Numbered from the stretch's first letter, positions 10,009 to 63,750 are shown. The stretch is DNA of 64,000 nt from Candidula unifasciata (GCA_905116865.2 CAJHNH020008556.1:285572-349571), one strand, 5' to 3'. Notes: generated by a model not told the origin, from the sequence alone. Translations and numbers: made by a program.

Positions 10009-10250
10009 TAATAGTTGCGTATCCTTTACAGGACGTTGCAGTACCAACCCCAATAATTTTTTCTTCCTGTTTGTGATTTTTTGAGGTATTTTTCAAGTTC
10101 AGTAGTTTGCCATTGCCACTAAACGGCCAACTCTCGGTACCACCGTCAAAACCAACGCAAGGCGAACCGCTAGTAGCTGGGATCCAACCCTGCACCCTGG
10201 TATTACGAATCGCGTTCGCAACGCCTAAGCCACCGACGCCGAACCCCTTC
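10009..10250 (-). mobile_element. SINE-B, near full length
   Basis: The minus strand of GTTGCGTATCCTTTACAGGA at one end and GAACGCGATTCGTAATACC plus GGGTTGGATCC at the other matches SINE-B tail-to-head order. Confidence 0.75.
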
Positions 10251-10599
10251 TCGGTAAAAGTAGCTAAATTTGCCGTCCTCACATCCGTCCGGCTAATTTC
10301 TCCCAGCAGTCACGGAGAAAAAAAGTCCCGCCCAGTGCTTTACTTCATACAAAATTTTCCGGTAAAAAATACATCTTCGCTAATCATTTTTGACAGCTGG
10401 CACCAGTCAATAAGCGCCCCCCCCCCCCTTTCCTTCCTCTCCTCCTCCCAGCATGCACCAACCCTCGCCGCTTCCGTTTTTCCGGCCGTTCATTTTGACT
10501 TCCGCTTATCTAAAATCCAGTTCTATTTTTAGTGTTTTCCATCAATTTTTTTAAGCTAAATGGTTTTGTTCCCCATAAGTATTCTTCTTCCCAGCTGCC

Positions 10600-10799
10600 C
10601 TTGTCTCTTTCTCTATCTCTCTCTCTGTCTTTCTCTCCCTTTTCCTGCTCTCCCTCCCTTTCTCCCTCTCTCATTCCGTTTCTTGTTCCTTCTTATTCTC
10701 TCTCATTCTCACTCTGACTCTCTTGTCTTGTTTCTCGCTCTATTTTTTTTTAATTCTCGCTGAATCTCACTGTTGCTTTCTCATATGTTTCTTCTTAGT

Positions 10800-10839
<40 letters not shown>

Positions 10840-10862
10840 GTCTCTCTCTTTCTCTCTCCCTC
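10600..10862 (+). repeat. CT-rich pyrimidine tracts
   Basis: Imperfect CTCTCT/CCCTTT tracts, becoming perfect (CT)n at 10802-10832 and running directly into the 45-bp minisatellite. Confidence 0.85.
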
Positions 10863-11432
10863 TCATCTCTGTCATTTACTGAGTGGCACTCTCTTTCTCT
10901 CTCCCTATCAACTCTGTCACACACTGAGTGGCATTGTCTTTCTCTCTCCCTCTCATCTCTGTCATACACTGAGTGGCACTCTCTTTCTCTCTCCCTCTCA
11001 TCTCTGTTACACACTGAGTGGCACTCTCTTTCTCTCTCCCTCTCATCTCTGTCACACACTGAGTGACACTCTCTTTCTCTCTCCCTCTCATCTCTGTCAC
11101 ACACTGAGTGGCATTGTCTTTCTCTCTCCCTCTCATCTATGTCACACACTGAGTGACACTCTCTTTCTCTCTCCCTCTCATCTCTGTCACACACTGAGTG
11201 ACACTCTCTTTCTCTCTCCCTCTCATCTCTGTCACACACTGAGTGACACTCTCTTTCTCTCTCCCTCTCATCTCTGTCACACACTGAGTGGCTATCTCTT
11301 TCTCTCTCCCTCTCATCTCTGTCACACACTGAGTGGCTATCTCTTTCTCTCTCCCTCTCATCTCTGTCACACACTGAGTGGCACTCTCTTTCTCTCTCCC
11401 TCTCATCTCTGTCACACACTGAGTGGCACTTT
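10862..11432 (+). repeat. 45-bp minisatellite, about 12-13 units
   Basis: The unit combines CTCTTTCTCTCTCCCTCTCA with a TCTCTGTCACACACTGAGTG segment. The 45-bp period is a multiple of three, so it keeps reading frames open on both strands and produces spurious 15-residue-repeat ORFs. It is flanked by (CT)n on both sides, so it probably grew from it. Confidence 0.95.
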
Positions 11433-11457
11433 CTTAACTATTAGGCTGTCTGTCCGG

Positions 11458-11462
<5 letters not shown>

Positions 11463-11550
<88 letters not shown>

Positions 11551-11552
11551 TC
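11463..11552 (+). repeat. (CT)n microsatellite
   Basis: About 45 CT units with one GT interruption, immediately after the 45-bp minisatellite. Confidence 0.95.
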
Positions 11553-12187
11553 ATCTTCCTCGCGGTGCCTCTCACTATCATATTTTTTAAAATCTCGATA
11601 TATAATTTATGTGTATTTTTCTCTGTGATTCTTTGTACAGCGCGTGCGGCCCCCCCCCCCCCCACCCTCTCTAATATCTGTGCGTGTACGCACATGCGAG
11701 ACAAAGAATGAAAGGAAAAAAATATGCCAACTATTATTTTTTATGTCAAAGGCGAGTGAGATCAATTTGCCCACTCAAACCCTATATCCGATAAACCAAT
11801 TGTGTCAAAGACACAAATCCTTTGTTCTTTACCATTGTAATATAGGAATCGCGACAGCGTCCGTCTGAACGTTAGCCTGTCTGTCTGACAACCTTTGGTT
11901 CAAACCTGCTTCAGGTAGGATTTTGTTATGAATGGTACCTAGGCACCTATAATAGGTAACAGGAAATTTCATAAGGTAATGCGACCAGTGTGATGTTGAA
12001 CGCATCTCTCAAAGAGTGCAGACTGGTCTGTAGACACATAGAGCCAATACCGTGACCTTGTTGCAACAATGACATGAAAGAGGCATTTTACTTAGTAACA
12101 TCTCGTTAACAGGATCATGCTTAAGAAGAACACTCGGTTAACGTGAACACAATTGTGGACACAGTAGGGATGTTGTTGTTTGCTTCT
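11553..12187. other. Unassigned sequence
   Basis: No gene or repeat family recognised, apart from a C-run at 11650-11663. Confidence 0.5.
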
Positions 12188-12770
12188 GCGCATTCACCGC
12201 CTGTAAACTCTGGAGGAAAGTTCTTGTTGTTCGTCTCTAGAATCTGAGTTTTGCTTGTGCATCCGTTTACAAGCTGGCCTATTTCAGTTATGACGTAAAC
12301 AGGGGGTGACTGTAGTATAGCTGATTGCAAATAATGCTGAAACCAAGGCGAAAACGATATCTCAGTCACTGCTATTAAATCCTTCTCTGGTGATCAAACC
12401 AGCCCTCCTAGTTTGAAAATCGTTTCATCCATAGTTTAGGCGTTCCTAGACCTGGAGGGATCAATATTCAACACAGCTTAATTTGATTTAATTTATTTAC
12501 TTGCTCATTAATCAACTTCATATTTCTTCCCCTCTTTTTACATACGTCTTCTTACTTATTTGGTTTCGTATTATAGCCTTCATATTTGTATTTTCAACGT
12601 CATTACATACTTCCTGGTTTCCCGTTGGTTTTTTATTAGTTCTGTTGTATTATCGGCTGAGTTTTCTAGTCACAGTTTGTGCTGTATTCAGTTACTCCGT
12701 TGATAAAGACTTTGGTAGAAGAGTTCGGTTGTGTTTGTGTGCGTTCATATTTGGCATTTTTTTCAGTTAG
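12188..12770. other. Family-D fragment then unassigned AT-rich DNA
   Basis: A minus-strand repeat-D fragment (CGCCTGTAAACTCTGGAGGA, TGTGCATCCGTTTACA) lies at 12198-12275. The rest is AT-rich with no supportable gene. Confidence 0.45.
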
Positions 12771-12771
12771 C

Positions 12772-12978
12772 TGCGTTCTCTAACGGGACGCTGCAGAACC
12801 AACCACAGCATGTATGGGCTGTTTGTGATTTTTCTCGGCAATTTTACGCTCATTAGCTTGTCGTTCCATTCAAACGGTCGCTCTCGATACCATTGCCGAA
12901 AACATTACAAGGCGGTCTGCTGCCAAATCGTCCATATCTGATACTGAACCCGTTACCTCGGCATTACAAACCTGTATT
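12772..12978 (-). mobile_element. SINE-B, near full length
   Basis: Contains GACGCTGCAGAACCAACCAC, GGTATGGTATCG-type centre in reverse (CTCTCGATACCATTGCCGAA) and CCTCGGCATTACAAACC in SINE-B minus order. Confidence 0.7.
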
Positions 12979-13409
12979 TGAGTATTTGTTACTATTGTCT
13001 TGACATCGACCTGGCTGCCACGAGATACGAAGATAACTGATATTGTGTATTTGTGTAGTATTTTCTAATCTGTGTATGTGCTGAAGAAGGCTCCATAGCC
13101 GCAACGTTCATGTTTTGTTTGTGTTTGTTATATTGTGAAGCTCGCTGATATACTTTTCGTTCGGTTTTATATCTTTCCCTGTATTTGAGTAGAGATCTAC
13201 TATTATTAGTCTGCTGTTAGACCCAATATTTTTTTTTTTTTCACGATCTCGGCATTTGTTCGGTTTCTTAAAATTCATGTTAAGTTTTTTCTTTGCTGTA
13301 TCCAATGCTTGATAGGCCATTAACGAGAGATTTACTGGTTTTACAGTTAAACTATGTACCGGGACTTTTTCAGGCATTTTATTTTAAGTGTTATCATAAA
13401 CAGCATTTT

Positions 13410-13700
13410 GTGATTACCGCCACCTTTGGGCACTTTAATTTTATACGACCACATCTCGTCGGCTCCGGGATTTGGTAGGGAAATCGCCAGACCTTTCCAT
13501 AGTACAGGGGCGCAGGTTAGGGCTCAGTAGTAGTTGCTATTCTTTTAACACTAGCCCTAACCATCGCCCCCCCCTCCCCCCCCCCTCCATAATATGGTAC
13601 TGTCCACGGAAACACTTAGGGATCCATAGGAATTCCTTATGAAATCTCGAAGCCGACGAGATGTGGTCATATAAATCAAAGTAGCCACCTTTTTAAATAC
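13410..13700. mobile_element. Palindromic MITE-like element
   Basis: Left arm CGACCACATCTCGTCGGCT and right arm AGCCGACGAGATGTGGTCAT are inverted repeats extending to about 45 bp including CACTTTAATTTTATA/TATAAATCAAAGTAG. Between them is a core with TTAACACTAGCCCTAACCAT and C-runs. A second copy with the same core and related arms is at 18985-19135. There is no ORF. Confidence 0.7.
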
Positions 13701-13701
13701 T

Positions 13702-14580
13702 CTGTGGTTAGTACCGGTACCTTTTACTTGGGGGGGGGGGGGGGGGAGTTCGCTGGTTGTATTAGTTAAAAATGAACACATGTTGTGTTTGTTGGTATTG
13801 AAGATAACCGCCTGTTTTCTCTATATGTGGACTATGTAGTTTCATTTCCTCCTAAACATACAACTTCCCGTTGCCCACATATCTGCGGATTTCATTCCCC
13901 CGCTGTTCTAATCACCTGCTTTTGGCACTTGCCTAAACACGATACATCCTAAACGGCGCAGGTGCTGTGGTTAGTACGTAGGTAAAACAGCGGGTTTACC
14001 TGCTTCAGCCCAACTACGACACTCCTGTTGGGGAAACCCCAATAATACTGCAGCCAATGATAGTCGTTAAACGCCCGTGCTCAATTGAAAACCAATTGCG
14101 TGGTTGCTGTATCTGAGATAGCAGTTATTTGATTTACGTGATGCGGCAATCTTGAGAAAAACAGTTATTTTACAGGCAATGTAACTGTTAGTTGGTTGGT
14201 TGGTTGGTTGGTTAATTGGCTGGTTGGTTGGGTGGCTGCAATGTGCAATAAGATTAGACAAAGAATTCTCGCATGCTATAAAGCGCTAATTTGAACATAG
14301 GCCTATGCATTTGGAACAGCCAAACGAGAAGATGCCATAACAAACCACGAGTGATAGGAACTGACAACACAAAGGAAAACCTGATTTAATGACAGCCCGT
14401 CATGTAACCACACATTTAGAGGACAGGGCAGAAAGCAGCAATGCTTTCCGACCCTAATTTGAACATGGTCACAGTTAAAATTGAAGTTGGTTGAATTTTA
14501 GTCCTGGATAATTATTAAAATGTCAAACAATTTCTTCAAGCCCCAGCCATGTGGATTTACAGAAGAATCCTTATCCTTTT
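13702..14580. other. Unassigned, with a G-run and a (GGTT)n tract
   Basis: A run of 16 G lies at about 13731-13746 and a (TTGG)n tract at 14189-14232. No gene or repeat family recognised in the rest. Confidence 0.5.
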
Positions 14581-14599
14581 CTTCTTCTTCTTCGATTCT

Positions 14600-14835
14600 T
14601 CTGTCAGAAAACTTATATCAGGAGGCCGGTAGCCTTTATGAAAGCTATCGTGCAGTCCATATTTTCTCGTGTACCATACAGCTTTGTCCACATTATGGTT
14701 GGAACAGGCCAGATTGCGTCTCTGTTGTCAGCATACAGTTGACAGTGTTGGAGCACATGCTCAGCATTTTCGGGTGCCACGCTGCAGGGACACGTCTCCG
14801 TATTCCCTACACCGAAAAATTTCAACATATGTTGA
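14600..14835 (-). pseudogene. LINE polyprotein C-terminal remnant
   Basis: Minus-strand frame encodes C-P-C-S-V-A-P-E-N-A-E-H-V-L-Q-H-C, then R-D-A-I-W-P, K-L-Y-G-T and F-I-K-A-T-G-L. This Cys/His pattern lies downstream of the RNase H domain in jockey-like LINEs. A shorter related minus-strand piece at 23260-23370 repeats T-P-E-H-V-L-Q-D-C. Confidence 0.75.
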
Positions 14836-14879
14836 CGAAATCTTTTGTGCCCTTATCCTTTTGAAAACAGCAACAATAA

Positions 14880-15170
14880 AACTCTATGTAGATGTTATGA
14901 AAGAGGCAAGGGACCGAAGACAGCATATCACAGACACAGACAGTCATAAAATATTTTGCCGTGTTATGAGAAGGAAGCTGGAACATGTTTTGACCACCGG
15001 AAAGATCTGTGGAAGGCGGGGCGATTCTTGATTGTCAGGTGTCATACAATGGAAAAAGATGTCACTACATAAACTGAATGATGTTGTTACTGATAGATCA
15101 CAAGTTGTCGACAGGCGTGATCGCCCACGCCAGTTGGCAGGCCACTTGATGATGATGATGGCTAGTTAGC
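14880..15170 (+). mobile_element. LINE 3' end with (GATGAT) tail
   Basis: Encodes M-R-R-K-L-E-H-V-L-T-T-G-K-I-C-G-R-R followed by stops. It ends GGCCACTTGATGATGATGATGG. The same family, minus strand, lies just inside introns 8 and 12 of the FAS1 gene (31235-31460 and 42331-42790). Confidence 0.75.
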
Positions 15171-15439
15171 TGGTTGGTACGTTCGTTCGTTGACTTGTTG
15201 GTTGATTCGCTGGCTAGGTGGTCGGCCTGTGAATTTTGTGATGAGTTGTATTTGCGTCATAGTCTCTTAGAACATTATATTTCTAATTTTCTTGTTTCCC
15301 TTGCTGTCTAACTAAAAGCGGGGGTTTTCTTTCCCCGCTCTATAAAACGAAATATCTGAAGCCTTGATGGTGTTCTTGCCTTGTTTACTAATTGTCCAGG
15401 ATTCACAGCAAGTCTCTACTATATTCTTCTTCTTCGTTG

Positions 15440-15640
15440 GCATTCCGAGTCCTCAAGGATCATTGCAGGTGACACCAAGTGTTTGTAGCTCTGCCTGGAT
15501 GCGATCTTTACCTCGGCTTCTTGGTCTACCTCGTGGTCTACGACCATTCAACTCCCTTGTTTATAAATTTATTTTTACCCGCTCTGTCATCTGGAATTCT
15601 CTCAATATGCTCCAGCGATTTAAATCTATTAGTCCTCATT
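15440..15640 (-). pseudogene. LINE C-terminal remnant (third family)
   Basis: Contains TCGGCTTCTTGGTCTACCTC and GTGGTCTACGACCATTCAAC, the minus-strand coding of a G-R-P-R-x-R basic tail, matching the copy at 4785-5030. Confidence 0.6.
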
Positions 15641-15762
15641 ACGCCAGTCATCAACGGTGATTTAAACAGATTATGAATTTATTTAATGCTTCTCACTCTC
15701 CATTCCCATTGCATCCCTTATTAATTATACTATTTGTTTTTAAACAGGCATACAGACTGCTA

Positions 15763-50012
<34,250 letters not shown>

Positions 50013-50204
50013 CTCTCAACACATCGGCCTTCAAGGGGCTGCTTATTCAACGCATAATTAAGATAGCTATTTCAGTCTTGCTTTATTTTGAAATTATAAT
50101 CTTAATTACTTTTGATGTGTACAAATGTGGTTTATACGGTATCGATTTAAAATAATCGTTTGCGGTTAGAATTTAATGCATTGTAAATTATAGCCATCAT
50201 ATTA

Positions 50205-50640
50205 TTATTACAAGCAATGACAGCTAATTTATTAACAGTGATAGCTAGCGTAACAATAATCACAGATCATTTAGCACCACTGCAACTAATTTCGAAACAC
50301 TGAATGCTAATGTGGCTATAATTCCAACAAATTTAGCAACAATGACAATATGTTTAGCGCCAAAGACAAGTAATGTAGACACAATGACAACTAATGTAGC
50401 AAGAGTGACAACATACTTAGCAAAAGCAACAAGAAATGTAGCAAGACGACCAGCTATTTTAACAACAACAATAACAATTATTGAATTTTTTTTAAATGCC
50501 AACAAATTTAGCAAACAATGTCAAGAAGTGTAGCAACAATGACATCTAGTTTAATAACTTCAATGCAAAGTAATCTAGAAAAGATGCAATTATTTGTAGC
50601 AATAACGACAGCTAATGTTGCCACGATGAGCTTTGCCTAG
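50205..50640 (+). repeat. Degenerate ~27-bp tandem repeat after the FAS1 stop
   Basis: ACAACTAATGTAGCAA-like units recur (AATTTAGCAACAATGACAAT, ACTAATGTAGCAAGAGTGAC, GAAATGTAGCAAGACGACC, GCAACAATGACATCTAGTTT). It may fall in the 3' UTR. Confidence 0.65.
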
Positions 50641-50689
50641 CCATCTTCAACAATCCGTTAACATCATTTTAGGTCCTTGGAAAGCAGTG

Positions 50690-50955
50690 TATTAGATCCT
50701 TCGGCGACTGGTCGCCAATTGGCTCGCCGGTGGACGATTTCTCGCTGGTAGGGACTGTAAGTATTTGGGTGTGTCTCCTTTGATCGCATTAACTCTGCCG
50801 CATTTCTTTTCAGTGCTCTTGATAGCGTGCAGTGTTAAGCCATTTTATATGGCGCACATAACCTAGTCACAATTATAACCTAAAGCTCCTCTTTCGGGCG
50901 AAGTTGCTGGTTGAACGTGAAGATGGGTTTTTTTCCCCGTAGCAAAGCATCACAA
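50690..50955 (+). repeat. Dispersed repeat family F, copy 2
   Basis: CGCCAATTGGCTCGCCGGTG, TTAAGCCATTTTATATGGCG and CACATAACCTAGTCACAATT match 29550-29760. Confidence 0.75.
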
Positions 50956-51005
50956 ATCTGACCTGTCTGTAGCGCTATTCAACGATATTTAAATATAAGT
51001 TAATA

Positions 51006-51011
51006 ATAAAA
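51006..51011 (+). promoter_or_regulatory. Possible poly(A) signal AATAAA
   Basis: First AATAAA I see on + downstream of the FAS1 stop, about 1 kb away in AT-rich DNA. Motif only, so weak. Confidence 0.25.
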
Positions 51012-51309
51012 TCAATTTTATATTTACATCAAAATCATGGATTTGGTAATTAAAAACAAGGTGTACAGCAAAAAAATACTAGTATAAACGAGCCTAGGAG
51101 AGCAAAACTCATTGTAAAAATTGTACTTCGTAACTCTACTGATGAAAAATAACAGAGACACGCATTGTACAGTTACCAGTTATTATGTATTAATAAGGTG
51201 TTTACCTCAAACATTTAGGTATCACTTTTTTTTTAAATATCCAGAAACCATGAGTTGTAAACCCTTTGGCTTGCTACTATGGATATCGCAACCCTTCGGC
51301 CTTGATTCC

Positions 51310-51710
51310 ATGATCATCAGTCATCATCAGTTCTCGTTATGCCTAGTGGCACATGAGGCTTCAGAGGGGACTTTTCATGCTTTCCTGTCCTGTGCAATCT
51401 TCAATGCAGTTTTCCATGTCAAAGATGCCGCACTCAGGTCACTTTCCATCGTTCGTCTCCATGTTGTTTTTGGGCGCCCCTGTTTTCTCTTTCCCTCTGG
51501 TGTCCATGTGAGAGCTGTTTTTGCAGGTATATCAGAAGTCATTCTCATAACGTGGCCAAGCCATTTCTATCTTCTCTTGGTAATCATACTGTCTAAAGTT
51601 TCTTGGTTTGTGGTTTGAAGTAGTTTAATGTTTGAGATTGTATCTGGCCAGAAAATTTTGATAATTCTACGTAGACATGTGTGGTGGAAGGTGAACAGTG
51701 ATTCCATGAT
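51310..51710 (-). mobile_element. LINE 3' end
   Basis: ATCATCAGTTCTCGTTATGC, CATTCATCGTTCGTCTCCATG-like sequence and ATTCTACGTAGACATGTGTG. Sister of the copies at 3190-3660 and 37380-37605. Confidence 0.82.
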
Positions 51711-51739
51711 AGGTACCGTAAATCTGGGTAAAAGGGTTT

Positions 51740-52205
51740 TAGTTTTGACTGCAGAAAAACTGAAGTAACGTTAACCACGCAGAAAATGGCTTTCTGAAAA
51801 GCAGCATGAGAGTCAATGAGACAATCCTCAAGCCATTTGAAATGTGTAAGTACTTGTAAACTCAGATAATATCTGATGGAAGATGTATGAAAGAAATTAA
51901 ATGTAGAATAGCTCAAGCAAGGGTAGCATTTTACAAAATGGAAAATATTCTATGCAATCTTTCTTTGTCAACTGAGATTAGAAGGAGAAATCTCAAGATT
52001 TGTTTAAATCATATCTTGATATGCGGAAGTAAATCATGGACAGTTGGACGATTAGTCAAAAATTATGTGGAAGCAACGGAGATGTGGTTTTACAGACGAA
52101 TGAAGAGAATACACTGAACAGATTTAAATACCTATGAAGATGTCTGAATGAAAGTACACAGGACAGAAGGTTGTGGTTAGATATGACTACCAACGCCATA
52201 TGGCA
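51740..52205 (+). pseudogene. LINE RT C-terminal remnant (RTE-like)
   Basis: Encodes E-I-K-C-R-I-A-Q-A-R-V-A-F, L-S-L-S-T-E-I-R-R-R, C-G-S-K-S-W-T-V-G and E-M-W-F-Y-R-R-M-K-R-I, then a stop and a terminal M-T-T-N-A-I-W-H-G block. These are the standard thumb-to-terminus motifs of RTE-like LINEs. The catalytic RT core is absent. Confidence 0.82.
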
Positions 52206-52714
52206 TGGATCATAAAAATAATAATGGCTTTAAAACAATCTAGACCTCATTCATTTCGAAAGCTATGATTATCAAGTCGCGAATAGGACCTGTCCCTTCC
52301 AAATGACGACAGTACCTCGCTGCAGGAACAGGTATACTAAGACGAATGACCAACTAGACCCCTCTGTTAGAAAGGTTTTACAAAAGACCTGCTACATGAT
52401 GATATAATGATACATAGGTGCATAAAGACGCGACTGTATTATTAAGTAACGCATAGTCTCATATCTGCCAATTCACACCGTCTCATTGGCTAGATTGTGC
52501 TTTGTGAAATTATCTAAGCTGTTTGAAATCACTTCCTAACTTCATGGTAAGGTTTAAGGAGGTTACTTTGGAGTTCTTTCCGTTAATGTTTTAAATTTTT
52601 TTCTTTTGTTGTTTTTAAAACTTAGTGGGTTTTCATCATAGATGAAGACGGAAACAGAACTAACAGATGTTATCTTTGTATAACACGTTTACCTATGATA
52701 TAAATACACCAGAT
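52206..52714. other. Unassigned intergenic sequence
   Basis: AT-rich. No gene or repeat recognised. Confidence 0.45.
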
Positions 52715-53150
52715 TATTGAATTTTCTGTTTGAGAGTGGTACACTTTGTGATGTATGGTCTTATTGAATTTTCTGTTTACTTTCTGTTTACGAATTGCCT
52801 AATGTGTGTTATTTATGTTAGTGAATTTTCTGTTTACAAGTTGTCTAATGTGTGTTATTTGAGGTTACTGAATTTTCTGTTTACAATTTGTCTAATGTGT
52901 ATTATTTGATGTTTCTGAATTTTCTGTTTACAATTTGTCTAATGTGTGTTATTTGATGTTACCGAATTTTTCTGTTTACAAGTTGTCTAATGTGTGTTAT
53001 TTGATGTTACTGAATTTTCTGTTTACAAGTTGTCTAATGTGTGTTATTTGATGTTACCGAATGTTTCTGTTTACAAGTTGTCTAATGTGTGTTATTGGAT
53101 GTTACCGAATGTTTCTGTTTACAAGTTGTCTGGTGTATTATTTGGTATAT
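52715..53150 (+). repeat. ~47-bp minisatellite, about 8-9 units
   Basis: The unit is GAATTTTCTGTTTACAAGTT plus GTCTAATGTGTGTTATTTGA and TGTTACT, with single-base variants. Intergenic. Confidence 0.92.
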
Positions 53151-53607
53151 TCTAACAGTCTGGGGCAGCAACAGTGGTTTGGTGATTCTGAACGTAGTTT
53201 CATAATTCCAGAATCCTAACTGCACTATAATGATAAACTAATTGCCGGTCATTTAATTAGGTGTCGTCTCCGCATTGCAGGTTAGCTGTAATGGATCTTC
53301 AAGCTCATGTCTCTTCTTGTGGTCGTACACCCTTCCAAGCTGCTGTTCGTCCATCTCTTGATGTTATCCTCACACTTGTAGCGCTGTCTAACTATTGCTT
53401 GCCTGCCTTTGACCACTCCCCTGTTTTTTAAAACAGTGTTAAGTCATTCAGCAGTTTAAAAAACTGTCGGTAGAGACGTTTGACGATCTTTCTGGTAAAC
53501 CTCAACAATCCATGCTAGGAGAGGAATTTACTTACTAAGTAAAGCCATTACCAATATTTCAAATTTTTTTTTTTTTTTTTTGTAATTTCTTCCAACAATC
53601 CTCTGTT

Positions 53608-53870
53608 AAGGAGTCGCTTAGGTGTAGCGGCTAGATGCTCGCCTGGGGATCGAAAGATCGTAGGTTCGGGTCCTGACAGAGAAGACTTTTTTTCAAAACT
53701 GACCTTGACTCCCAGGTTGACCCAGCCTTGAATGGGTACCAGGTACAGTCCTGGGAAGTAAAAGCGGCCTTCGTGATACTGACCACATCACCCACCAAGT
53801 GCCGATTTGTCTGTAGAATATAGTTCTAGCCCTATATGCCCAATACACATGAAGGCATGGAAAAGGGTAA
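53608..53870 (+). mobile_element. SINE-A, full length
   Basis: Head GGAGTCGCTTAGGTGTAGCG with B-box GTAGGTTCGGGTCC, body TTGACTCCCAGGTTGACCCA, tail TAGTTCTAGCCCTATATGCC and GGCATGGAAAAGGG. Confidence 0.9.
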
Positions 53871-53999
53871 ACAAATCGCCTGTTAATTTTTCAGTCTCTC
53901 CATTTGCTTTTTGTTTCCATGAAATAGAAAGTTCTTGCCTGTCTATACATCAACTCCGCAACAGGAATTCGAAATTATGGCTGTATGATTTGATTTGAT

Positions 54000-54690
54000 T
54001 TGATTCAAGAACCGACATCACAGCACTCGGGGCATTCCTATAAGCGCTCCGTCCCCATCTTCAGCAGCCAGCGAAGAGTTCCGATACTAATGGTGCCAGA
54101 AGCTTTCTGATTAAACGTCCGTCTTGCCTTTATCTGAGCCTTGAGCTTGTGCCAGAACCTCTCGTCACCCCCAACTGCATCAATCTCACCAGACTGTGGT
54201 GATCCATCTGCTCCTCCCCATTGTACACGCTCTCTCACAAGGCACTAACCACGTCTGCCCTATCATGTAGCAGTATTCCACCAAGTTGTGCAGAGCCAGC
54301 CAGTCTGTCCGCCTGTTCATTTCCAAACACACCGGCGTGACCCGGTGAAAAAATCCAGACAATACTCCTCACACGTGTCCTCCGCAGCGAAGCATGCCAC
54401 TCTGCACGAAGCATACCTGTTCTGATCTTCCTCAGCATGCTTTCTGAATCAGTTACAATTACAATGTGTGTGTGTGTGTCGTGTTCTCTAGTCAGCGGAA
54501 AGCTGCAGTGACCGCCTCCACCTCCATTCTTAAGCTGGATGTTGTGGTAACATATGCTAGGCTCTCCTGCACCAAACGTCGACCATTAACTTTTGCTAAA
54601 AAGCCCCAAGCACTTCTTTTGCCTCTTGACACTGAACCGTCTGTGTAAATGATCAATGGCTGTATAGTGTCCGGATTTCTAAACCATACA
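54000..54690 (-). pseudogene. LINE RNase H domain remnant, best copy
   Basis: The minus strand encodes I-I-Y-T-D-G-S-V-S (first Asp), M-E-V-E-A-V-T (Glu), V-T-D-S-E-S (second Asp) and P-G-H-A-G-V-F-G-N-E-Q-A-D-R-L-A (His/Asp), so all RNase H catalytic positions are visible. It then has L-R-W-L-L-K-M-G-T-E-R-L-W-E and a 3' AAATC repeat tail. A TGA after A-A-F-R and a CA microsatellite insertion break it. The RT domain is missing. Confidence 0.85.
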
Positions 54691-55254
54691 CACGGCTTTT
54701 AGTTTTTTTTCTGCGTTCGCCCTTAAAAACAGGCTGTGATGTGGTTTACAGCCAGGCTGCCATCCTTTCGATCCAAAACATCCAATTTGAACAAAACTTA
54801 ATTAGTCGTCCCTTACGACATCCTTGTCGGGGGGTAGTAATTCTAGTCTACCCTCCCTCTCCCACATTAAGGCTGCTCAGATAACATGGGAATAAGTCAT
54901 GGTTGATTCAATTTGACAAAGCTATGAGGCGTTCAGTTCGTGGAAAGTGATTTTTCTCTAAATCGGCTGCATACCCTGGGTGTTCCAACTGGAGCAGCGG
55001 GACAGGAAAACCATGCAGCAGCCACCAGTCATTATATCAGCCAGAACAGAATGGGAGATGTTAGCCTCAAGACAGTTAGCCTAATAAAAACACTTGGATA
55101 CATACTCAGTAGGAGACGGAGCACTTGTGATTATGTACGATGTGCGAGGAAGATGATATATAAATGAACAATGTACAATTTGACAATTCATTATATTTAT
55201 ACAGGTTAATCATGTTCTATTGTTGTTGAAAATGTTTTCAATTGACTAGCAGTT
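54691..55254. other. Unassigned; 3' flank of the CCP/Gly-rich gene
   Basis: No clear poly(A) signal on the minus strand. 54930-55165 may be a LINE RT scrap (L-G-Y-I-L-S-R-R segment in +), not certain. Confidence 0.4.
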
Positions 55255-62730
<7,476 letters not shown>

Positions 62731-62844
62731 CTGTAAAATAATGCATCGGTACGTACAGTAAAGTAAAATGATGTATTAGTAGATAAAGTAAAGTAAAGCA
62801 TGGTAAAATAAAAAAAAGTAAAGGATAGTAAAGTATATTAAAGT

Positions 62845-63015
62845 AAAGTAAAGTAAACTAACGTGTAGTATAGTATAGTAAAGTATAGTATAGTATAGTA
62901 TAGTATAGTATAGTATAGTATAGTATAGTATAGTATAGTATAGTATAGTATAGTATAGTATAGTATAGTATAGTATAGTATAGTATAGTATAGTATAGTA
63001 TAGTATAGTATAGTA
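62845..63015 (+). repeat. (TAGTA)n pentanucleotide repeat
   Basis: About 27 units of ATAGT, preceded by an imperfect GTAAA/AAAGT region from 62757. Confidence 0.95.
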
Positions 63016-63016
63016 A

Positions 63017-63560
63017 GGTACAAGTCTGTAGATGGGAAGTTTCCGGAAGTGGACAGTCAGTCGAAATGTTGATATAAGGCTCAGCGAAGCCGAATAGGCT
63101 CTCTTTGCTCTTTGGTCTAGCCAGTCACCTTAGAGACATGTAATGCTCCTATTGTTGCGGAACTGTACAGGGTTCTAAACGCAACGTGGGTAGGCGGACT
63201 AAGTCGAGAGAGCTGAATTGGCTCACTGGTTTCGTGCTTGGCGGTACTTCAGTAGATAGACTGTGATAAATCTAGATTTGATTAGCATATTGTCTGTTCG
63301 AACTAGTTGCTGGTTGGTAATGTATTGTTATCTGCGAAACAGGCTAATTTTGTGTTCAGCAAAATGAACAGATATTGAATGTGATGATTATATTTCATTC
63401 TTTTGATTCAGCATAGAAATTGTAGTTCGTTCACGTGGTTTCCTTAGGCCCTAACTGGGTAGTTATGAATTGTACTTGTTGTTGTTTAATTCACTGTTCA
63501 CAAATTGATCGCCTGAGCCGTGAAAATTTGTCATGGTTCTTGCAGCATAAAAACCGTTCT
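63017..63560. other. Unassigned sequence
   Basis: No exon of the minus-strand gene or repeat family recognised. Confidence 0.4.
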
Positions 63561-63575
63561 CCCTCTCTCTTTCTG

Positions 63576-63651
<76 letters not shown>

Positions 63652-63671
63652 TCTCTGTCTGTCTCTCTCTC

Positions 63672-63740
<69 letters not shown>

Positions 63741-63750
63741 CTATCTATCT
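63561..63750 (+). repeat. (CT)n microsatellite
   Basis: CT array with GT interruptions, then TATCTATC. A C-run lies at 63881-63893 and a TG/TGCATGCG tract at 63960-64000. Confidence 0.95.

Noticed and set aside
10781..11419. 212-codon minus ORF with regular Cys/Asp/Arg/Glu repeats
   Set aside because: Product of the 45-bp CT-rich minisatellite.
12501..12770. 89-codon hydrophobic + ORF as a membrane protein
   Set aside because: AT/T-rich composition gives chance Phe/Leu/Val runs. No start context, splice signals or family resemblance.
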